Positions 58,583-64,000 of a stretch of DNA of 64,000 bases are shown here, piece after piece. Below the pieces are notes generated by a model. The model was not told where the DNA came from and searched no databases. It saw nothing but the letters and a program-made list of their open reading frames with translations. This DNA comes from an uncultured Bdellovibrionales bacterium. GTDB taxonomy: Bacteria; Bdellovibrionota; Bdellovibrionia; Bdellovibrionales; UBA1609. Location: NCBI GenBank assembly GCA_903833275.1, contig CAILEP010000030.1, forward strand, positions 1 through 64,000, given 5' to 3'. How positions within the stretch are numbered: the stretch's first letter is position 1; the number at the start of each line of letters is the position of its first letter. A program made the position numbers and the translations under genes.

Positions 58583-60898
58583 TTAAAGTTTTATTTTTCT
58601 CAAGCGCAAGGCATTGGTGATAACTGAAACCGAGCTGAGGCTCATCGCGGCTGCCGCAACCATCGGGTTCAAAAGTAAGCCGAAATGTGGATAGAGAACC
58701 CCGGCCGCAAGTGGGACACCAACGGTGTTGTAAAAAAACGCAAAAAATAAATTTTGTTTAATATTTGTGATTGTGCCGGCGCTCAGCGCTCGAGCTCGAA
58801 TGATGCCGCGCAAATCACCTTTGACCAAAGTAATGCCAGCCGTGTGCATGGCCACTTCAGTGCCCGCTCCCATCGCAATGCCCACATGGGCTTGCGCCAA
58901 CGCGGGGGCGTCGTTTATGCCGTCACCAGCCATTGCGACCACGTGGCCTGCGGCTTGAAGGCTTTTCACAATTTCAGCTTTTTTAGACGGCAAAACATCG
59001 GCGAAAACCTTCTCGATGCCGATTACTTTAGCAACTGATTCGGCGGTCTTTTGGTTGTCGCCGGTAACCATCACAACATTTATGCCAAGCGATCTGATTT
59101 CTCGAATCGCAGCTGCGGTCGTTTCTTTGATTGGGTCCATGACGCCGATGACACCGGCCAGTTTTCTGTCAACGGCGACGAACATAACGGTTTGCCCGCC
59201 TTCTCTGAGTTGCGAGAGCTCGGGTTGCATCTTGGCCAAATCAATTTCGAGTTCGCCCATGAGAAGCTCATTGCCAACGCAAATTGATTTGCCGACGGCT
59301 GAGCCGCGCGCGCCCTTACCGGTCAGTGAATTGAAATTATCAACTGGCGAAAGGCTGACCTTCTTTTCATGGGCGAATGCGACAATCGCACCGGCGAGGG
59401 CGTGCTCACTGACCTGTTCAAGGCTTGCGGCCAAACCAAGAGCGTCGCCCTCAGAAAAACCGTTAAGTGCTTTGAATAAAACAACTCGCGGTTTGCCAGC
59501 GGTCAGAGTGCCTGTTTTGTCGACGACTAAGGTGTCGACATTTCTCATAATCTCAATGGCCTCGGCATTTTTAAACAAAACGCCAATGGTCGCCCCGCGG
59601 CCCGTTGCCACCATAATCGAAATTGGCGTGGCCAGGCCCAAGGCGCACGGGCAGGCAATGATTAATACGGCGATTGAATTGACTAACGCATGGGCGAGTT
59701 TTGGCTCTGGTCCAAAAGCGAACCATACAATAGCGGTAAGAGCAGAAGCTAAAATCACAATTGGCACAAAGTAAGAAGAAACTCGATCCACCAGTTTTTG
59801 TATCGGGGCGCGAGAGCGCTGTGCTTCTGAGACCATTTGCACAATTTGTGACAGCAGCGTGCTCTTGCCGATTTTTTCGGCCCGTATAACAATTGAGCCC
59901 GTGCCGTTTATAGTCGCGCCCACAACTTTGCTGCCTGGCGATTTCTCAACCGGGATGGGTTCGCCCGTAACCATAGATTCGTCAACCGGCGACCAGCCAG
60001 AAATGACAATTCCGTCGACCGGTATTTTTTCGCCTGGTCTGACTCGCAAAAGATCTCCGACTTTGATGGCTTGAAGTGGGACATCTGTTTCAACAGAATC
60101 AGCTCCAATGAGTCGAGCCGTTTTTGGTGCTAGCCCAAGGAGGGTTGTGATGGCCGACGCCGTTTGGCCGCGGGCTTTTAATTCAAGCACTTGCCCCAGA
60201 AGAACAAGTGCGACAATAACACTGGCGGCTTCAAAATAGAGACCCACTTCGCCCGTCATCGGGTCTTTAAAAACCGGGGGGATCCAATTGCTGAAGAGGA
60301 CAACAGTAAGGCTATAACTATAGGCAATCGCAACCCCGAGGCCGATCAGCGTAAACATGTTGGGGTTTCGCATTTTTACGGACTGATAAAATTTAATAAA
60401 AAGTGGGTAAGCGCACCAGAAGACAACTGGGGTGGATAGAAAAAGTTCGACCCATTTGAGTTGAGCAAGTATTTCTTTCGATTCGATCAGGCTTCGGCCG
60501 CCCATTGTGATAAAAAGTAAGGGCAGGCTAAAGCCTGCCGCAACCAAAAATCTCATGACCATTAATTTGTACTCAGAATTATCAAGTGGGAGTTCGGTCG
60601 GATGAAGTGTTTCAAGAGACATCCCGCACAGAGGGCAGCTGCCAGGGCCGAGCCTTACAATTTGTGGGTGCATTGGGCAGGTGTATTCTATTTTGTCATC
60701 ATGCTCGGCTAAAACCGTAGCGAAATTGGTGGCGGGGCTCAAAAAATTATCAGGATGTTGTTCAAATTTAGTCTTGCACTTGATGCTGCAGAAATAGAAC
60801 GTTTGACCGCCATATCGTGTTTGGTTTTTGGCTGAGAGGGGGGAGACAGTCATTTTGCAGACTGGGTCGATGGCTAAACTAGGGTCATGGGCCTTCAT
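58583..60898 (-). CDS. copA: Copper-type heavy-metal P1B ATPase with YHS and heavy-metal-binding domains
   Basis: The 771-residue pump exports Cu+ or a similar metal. The N-terminus has a YHS domain ([20 protein letters not shown]) and a CPMHP metal-binding domain ([22 protein letters not shown]), not the usual HMA repeat. The core has the transport site [10 protein letters not shown], phosphorylation motif DKTGTLT and [16 protein letters not shown] 60,898 is preferred to TTG 60,901; AGGGG lies eight bases upstream. A 22-bp dyad overlaps this ribosome-binding site. Confidence 0.93.
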   Translation of the reverse strand: MKAHDPSLAIDPVCKMTVSPLSAKNQTRYGGQTFYFCSIKCKTKFEQHPDNFLSPATNFATVLAEHDDKIEYTCPMHPQIVRLGPGSCPLCGMSLETLHPTELPLDNSEYKLMVMRFLVAAGFSLPLLFITMGGRSLIESKEILAQLKWVELFLSTPVVFWCAYPLFIKFYQSVKMRNPNMFTLIGLGVAIAYSYSLTVVLFSNWIPPVFKDPMTGEVGLYFEAASVIVALVLLGQVLELKARGQTASAITTLLGLAPKTARLIGADSVETDVPLQAIKVGDLLRVRPGEKIPVDGIVISGWSPVDESMVTGEPIPVEKSPGSKVVGATINGTGSIVIRAEKIGKSTLLSQIVQMVSEAQRSRAPIQKLVDRVSSYFVPIVILASALTAIVWFAFGPEPKLAHALVNSIAVLIIACPCALGLATPISIMVATGRGATIGVLFKNAEAIEIMRNVDTLVVDKTGTLTAGKPRVVLFKALNGFSEGDALGLAASLEQVSEHALAGAIVAFAHEKKVSLSPVDNFNSLTGKGARGSAVGKSICVGNELLMGELEIDLAKMQPELSQLREGGQTVMFVAVDRKLAGVIGVMDPIKETTAAAIREIRSLGINVVMVTGDNQKTAESVAKVIGIEKVFADVLPSKKAEIVKSLQAAGHVVAMAGDGINDAPALAQAHVGIAMGAGTEVAMHTAGITLVKGDLRGIIRARALSAGTITNIKQNLFFAFFYNTVGVPLAAGVLYPHFGLLLNPMVAAAAMSLSSVSVITNALRLRKIKL

Positions 60899-60909
60899 CA
60901 AAAATTACC

Positions 60910-60931
60910 CCTATTGGCCCAGTTCAATAGG
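60910..60931 (-). promoter_or_regulatory. 22-bp dyad covering the copA ribosome-binding site
   Basis: On the minus strand CCTATTG-AACTGGGC-CAATAGG has perfect seven-base arms and an eight-base centre; AGGGG, the ribosome-binding site, starts within its right arm. As DNA it resembles a MerR/CueR-type operator in size; as RNA it forms a hairpin that would hide part of the ribosome-binding site. Either would give metal-responsive control, but no metalloregulator gene is adjacent. Confidence 0.45.
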
Positions 60932-60972
60932 TTGATTTAAAGAGCGCGTCAACGCGACACGCGTTAAGCCCG

Positions 60973-61392
60973 TTAAAATTTGATTTCGCCCTCAAGCATA
61001 AATGAATTCTTCTTTTTTATTCTAAGCCCCATATGTGACGTGCCATCATCACTTTCAATGGCGCGAGCTTTAAAAAGGCTCTTGTGTAAACTAGCGGCGA
61101 TCGCAACAGAATCGTCATCTTTTTGTGGGCTAATCTTCATGCGCTTCATTGCCTCAGCGGTCACGCTTGAAATGTTTTGTAGCGCCTCGATTTGCATCAA
61201 GGTAAGAGGGCTGCCGTCAGGGGCGCCTAAGGCCTTACCAAACTCGCGTTGGCATTTGCAGTCTGATTTTGCAGCGAGAGAGTCAGCCACGCTTTTTGAA
61301 ATTACGGTGGGGTCGGTATAGGTGGTAGCGACTTGTGGCGGCTCAGCAAAAGCCAATGAAAAATTAAGTATCAAGAGCGCGATTAAACCCAT
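60973..61392 (-). CDS. Small exported protein of unknown function
   Basis: The product (139 residues from ATG 61,392) starts with a signal peptide (MGLIALLILNFSLAFA) and then a mostly helical domain with two cysteines (SDCKCQREFGKAL). An upstream in-frame start (61,428) would add residues before the signal. It lies upstream of copA on the same strand and may be linked to metal stress, but there is no further evidence. No family is recognised. Confidence 0.55.
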   Translation of the reverse strand: MGLIALLILNFSLAFAEPPQVATTYTDPTVISKSVADSLAAKSDCKCQREFGKALGAPDGSPLTLMQIEALQNISSVTAEAMKRMKISPQKDDDSVAIAASLHKSLFKARAIESDDGTSHMGLRIKKKNSFMLEGEIKF

Positions 61393-61593
61393 ATGGCCAA
61401 ATAGAATTGCAAAATTCAGACCGCACATTTGGGTCCGCTTCGTCGGTATTCGATATGGGGGGGAGTGTTAAAGCGGCCCAAAAAAGAAGTGTCTAAACTT
61501 TAGACAGCTCTCTAGCGGCGGGCCGTACATTGCGTGGCGCCGCCTTTGCACTTCACTCATGCGAAAATAGAAATGTGGTTTCAAAGAGGATAT

Positions 61594-62406
61594 ATGAAGC
61601 GCCTGCTAGTTATTTTTCTTATATTTGTCACTCAAGGCGCTTTCGCCGACAAAATTTGTAACGAATTGCTGTCGGGGCGTCTTGAAAGCATGATGAAACT
61701 CGATCTTCAAACCGCTCAAAAAACAGTCGTATTAACCCGTAAAATACTTAACGGTGAGCGCCCATGGCTATTTTGGGGTGAGCGTAAGAACCCGTGGGTC
61801 AATTTCGAAGGGCAAAGGGTGCTTGTGGTCTTGCCACTCAATGGCACCTTTAAAATTAAAGACCCTAGCCTCAGTATGACCTTTCAAAATGTGATGAGTT
61901 CAGAAAGTTTTATTGAGCTCTTTCCAGAACTGCAGACAGATATTTCGGCAATTCTCAATCTGTCATTGCGAACGGGTTATGAGTGGGGCGTCTTTGTTTT
62001 CGCGGTCCGAGATCATTTGGGGCAGGTTCGGTTGCTTGCGAATCTACTTCCGTTTACCTCAAAAAGCCCGAGCTCTATTCGCGCTGGAGAATTGACGCTT
62101 GGTATGTCTTCGCTTGTATCGCGCGTTCAGGCCGAAATACCTGAAGGGGCAAGCGAGTGGGAAGTTCTCGAGATGTGGAACATCCACACCCACCCTGGTG
62201 GCTTTAGCCCGATCTCAAACGGCGATGCCATAATGACAAGAATGATGTTTGAATCCGTTCTTTTCAAATCTCTGCGATTTCGAATGATCGCGATTACAAC
62301 GAAAGACCCGACAGTTTTTTCTCTCGCCAGAGACGCAACCGAGCCGAAGATGTATTTTAAAATCGACAAGAAAAACGGTTGGCGCACGGAGCTGATTCAG
62401 CCCTAG
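61594..62406 (+). CDS. Exported protein with an exact JAMM metalloprotease signature
   Basis: The product (270 residues from ATG 61,594, AGAGGA upstream) has a signal peptide (MKRLLVIFLIFVTQGAFA). Near residue 195 it has WNIHTHPGGFSPISNGD, an exact HxHx7SxxD zinc signature of JAMM/MPN+ proteases (H198, H200, S208, D211). E130 in YEWGVFVFAV could be the glutamate that polarises water. JAMM enzymes cleave isopeptide or peptide bonds; an exported member may process cell-wall peptides or prey proteins. I know no exported family of this shape, so activity is inferred from the motif only. Confidence 0.7.
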   Translation: MKRLLVIFLIFVTQGAFADKICNELLSGRLESMMKLDLQTAQKTVVLTRKILNGERPWLFWGERKNPWVNFEGQRVLVVLPLNGTFKIKDPSLSMTFQNVMSSESFIELFPELQTDISAILNLSLRTGYEWGVFVFAVRDHLGQVRLLANLLPFTSKSPSSIRAGELTLGMSSLVSRVQAEIPEGASEWEVLEMWNIHTHPGGFSPISNGDAIMTRMMFESVLFKSLRFRMIAITTKDPTVFSLARDATEPKMYFKIDKKNGWRTELIQP

Positions 62407-62450
62407 CCCCGAATTGGTTAAGGCATTGTAGGTTCGCATTCATTTCGCAA

Positions 62451-62795
62451 TTATAAAAGGTTACTCCAGGGCCCGGCGTTGAGCACATTGTCAAAGCCCT
62501 GGGCCTTTAAAATGCCGACGGCCATGCCACTGCGCGTGCCCGAAGCGCAGCAGACTAAAATGGTTTTGCTTTTATTGAGCTGGTTTGCCTTTGCGCCGAG
62601 CTCTTGAAGCGGGATGTTTATGCTGCCCGCGAAATTGCCAGTAGTGAATTCGGCCGGTGATCTCACATCCACGACAATCGCGCCGTTTTTTAAATACTCT
62701 GGCAATTTTGATTTTATTGAACGAAACATAACCCACCTCCTGATAAAAAAGGCCGCAGCTAAAACTATTAAGACGTAGTTGATATAATTTGGCAC
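62451..62795 (-). CDS. Membrane-anchored rhodanese-domain protein
   Basis: The 114-residue product has an N-terminal membrane segment (YVLIVLAAAFFIRRW) and a rhodanese domain with VVDVRSPAEF, SINIPLQEL and the active-site loop VCCASGTRSG (catalytic Cys). It is likely a periplasmic or membrane sulfur carrier. It starts 3 bp after the nnrS stop, so they form one unit; rhodanese genes often accompany NnrS and denitrification or sulfur genes. Confidence 0.9.
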   Translation of the reverse strand: MPNYINYVLIVLAAAFFIRRWVMFRSIKSKLPEYLKNGAIVVDVRSPAEFTTGNFAGSINIPLQELGAKANQLNKSKTILVCCASGTRSGMAVGILKAQGFDNVLNAGPWSNLL

Positions 62796-62798
62796 GGG

Positions 62799-63956
62799 TT
62801 AATCCTTTGTGAATGAGGTTGGCTTGACCTTCAGAATTTTTGGCAAAAACACTGACGCCCATAGAAGTATAGCGACGCACCAAATGAGTGCCGCGTAAGC
62901 TAGGTGGTGATTATAGGTCTTCGGCATCATGATGGCGATCACCCTTGTGGCGGTTGACAAAAGTAAAAGCCACGCGACAACCGACAGAATTTTTGATTTT
63001 TTCTCAAGGTCGAGGCCATGGCCGCCGTGCGCAAGTGTGACTCTGGTGGCGACCATCAGAATCATCAGGCCAAAACCTGCAATGAAAACCAAATGCAGCC
63101 CGTCAACCGCGTGGGCGGGCCAAAGTGCAGGCGCCCAAACGCCTAAGCTCACAGAGAGAGTTGAGAGCCAAAGCCAAAAAGCGTGTGGCCCATTTGACTT
63201 TGGGCGCCGCCAGATCTTCCAGTGTGCTAATGCAATGTAAGACACCGCGAGAGCACGAGTCAGGTAGCCAAGTTGAGCGTGACCGGCGACCTCGATCGCA
63301 AAGCCGATCGTGAAAACTGAAGCAACGAGTGCTGGCGCCAAGTATTTTTTAGATTGAATATCTTGAATCTCACTCGAGTTTACCTCGTCAGGCGGTGGCG
63401 CCCAGCCCATCAGTGCCGGAAGAAGTTTAACACCGACGCCCATCATAAGGGCCAAAATTGCACCTTGCGTAAATATCAATCGGCCAAATTGTCCAAGAGC
63501 GTTTGGTAGAATTCCAAATTCATTGAGGGCGAGTAGAATTGGGCCGAAGATGCCCATCGCAATCCCAAGGCCCACGAGTAAAAAAAATTTGGGCAGCTGG
63601 GTTTTTCGTAAGCGAACCCGCTTTGCTGCGAAAATAGCGATTAACATAAATACAGCTGACGAAAGTAGGTGTACGTAGATTCGGCTCTCGAGAAAACTCG
63701 ACATAAATACCAAAACCAACGCCACGCAGGCCGCAATCACTTCAAATAGTCGCGCGTGAGCCGTTTGGGTAAATTTCGGGATCGCCGTCATCAGAAACCC
63801 CGAGGCGAAAGAGGCCAGAAAACCGCCAATCATTAAATCTGGGTGAAAGCGACCTGGGTAATCAAGGGTCAGATTAAAACCAAAAGAAATCCAGGCGCTG
63901 GCGCCGAGAAGTGCGGCGATTAGCCCGAGTGGAAATAAAACTCGGTAGGGGCTCAA
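62799..63956 (-). CDS. nnrS: NnrS-family heme/copper membrane protein
   Basis: The 385-residue protein has about 12 membrane segments with the NnrS phrases DYPGRFHPDLMIGGFLASF, AIPKFTQTAHA and VGVKLLPALMGW, rich in conserved histidines. NnrS proteins bind heme and copper and protect against nitrosative stress. The start is a TTG at 63,956 with GGAGG five bases before it, which decides the start. It is followed by the rhodanese gene. Upstream bases to the window end hold nothing recognisable. Confidence 0.9.
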   Translation of the reverse strand: MSPYRVLFPLGLIAALLGASAWISFGFNLTLDYPGRFHPDLMIGGFLASFASGFLMTAIPKFTQTAHARLFEVIAACVALVLVFMSSFLESRIYVHLLSSAVFMLIAIFAAKRVRLRKTQLPKFFLLVGLGIAMGIFGPILLALNEFGILPNALGQFGRLIFTQGAILALMMGVGVKLLPALMGWAPPPDEVNSSEIQDIQSKKYLAPALVASVFTIGFAIEVAGHAQLGYLTRALAVSYIALAHWKIWRRPKSNGPHAFWLWLSTLSVSLGVWAPALWPAHAVDGLHLVFIAGFGLMILMVATRVTLAHGGHGLDLEKKSKILSVVAWLLLLSTATRVIAIMMPKTYNHHLAYAALIWCVAILLWASVFLPKILKVKPTSFTKD

Positions 63957-64000
63957 GAGATCCTCCAGACGATGAGCATTTTATAAACACAGCTTAATAT

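Overview
This window looks like chromosomal DNA of a Gram-negative bacterium of the Bdellovibrionota/deltaproteobacterial type. That placement is an inference: it rests on an rpsU-yqeY-dnaG-rpoD block, a TonB-dependent receptor, many small exported proteins with signal peptides, a B12-dependent ribonucleotide reductase and a large set of envelope and hydrolytic enzymes. No rRNA is present, so taxonomy cannot be fixed from this window.

Positions 1 to about 15,004 form an accessory (defence) region. It begins with the end of an IS3-type insertion sequence that appears to have truncated a small ORF. Next comes a compact six-gene minus-strand operon: ribbon-helix-helix regulator, hsdR, a 142-aa unknown, hsdS, hsdM and an OLD-like AAA ATPase. 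This is a type I restriction-modification locus with two extra genes. A small serine recombinase is divergently transcribed from it, followed by a TPR-like protein, an XRE regulator with a 14-bp palindrome upstream, and an exported unknown. A second minus-strand operon (14,726 to 10,634) then encodes a CD-NTase-like nucleotidyltransferase, a DUF6602 restriction-nuclease-like protein coupled to it by a GTGA overlap, a DUF2779 protein (Cas4-like Fe-S nuclease plus DEDDy exonuclease), an HNH-like zinc protein and an unknown. This operon is the best candidate for an undescribed anti-phage system. The accessory region stops at the 3' end of a CAT-anticodon tRNA gene, a typical integration boundary.

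Positions 15,005 to 64,000 look like core chromosome. First comes the macromolecular-synthesis block (tRNA, rpoD, dnaG, yqeY, rpsU on the minus strand), then tadA, azlCD, an L,D-transpeptidase, tpx, a KimA-like permease with a strong leader hairpin, and a queuosine-precursor transporter. Envelope and degradative genes follow: PAP2 phosphatase, LtaS-like sulfatase, a GH3 beta-glucosidase, a PMT-family glycosyltransferase, a TonB receptor, lipase-like and phospholipase D-like exported enzymes. Two guanidine-modifying enzymes (arginine deiminase and an amidinotransferase relative) are adjacent.

The last third carries redox and repair genes (ogt, thioredoxin, old yellow enzyme, OsmC), a cluster of three exported unknowns, nrdJ, hflX, a SUI1/YciH factor and a copper-type P-ATPase whose leader has a dyad over the ribosome-binding site. 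It ends with an exported protein bearing an exact JAMM metalloprotease signature, and a rhodanese-nnrS pair. Genes are tightly packed: many neighbours overlap or share stop-codon bases, and no intergenic gap exceeds 300 bp unless the truncated ORF near the left edge is discounted.
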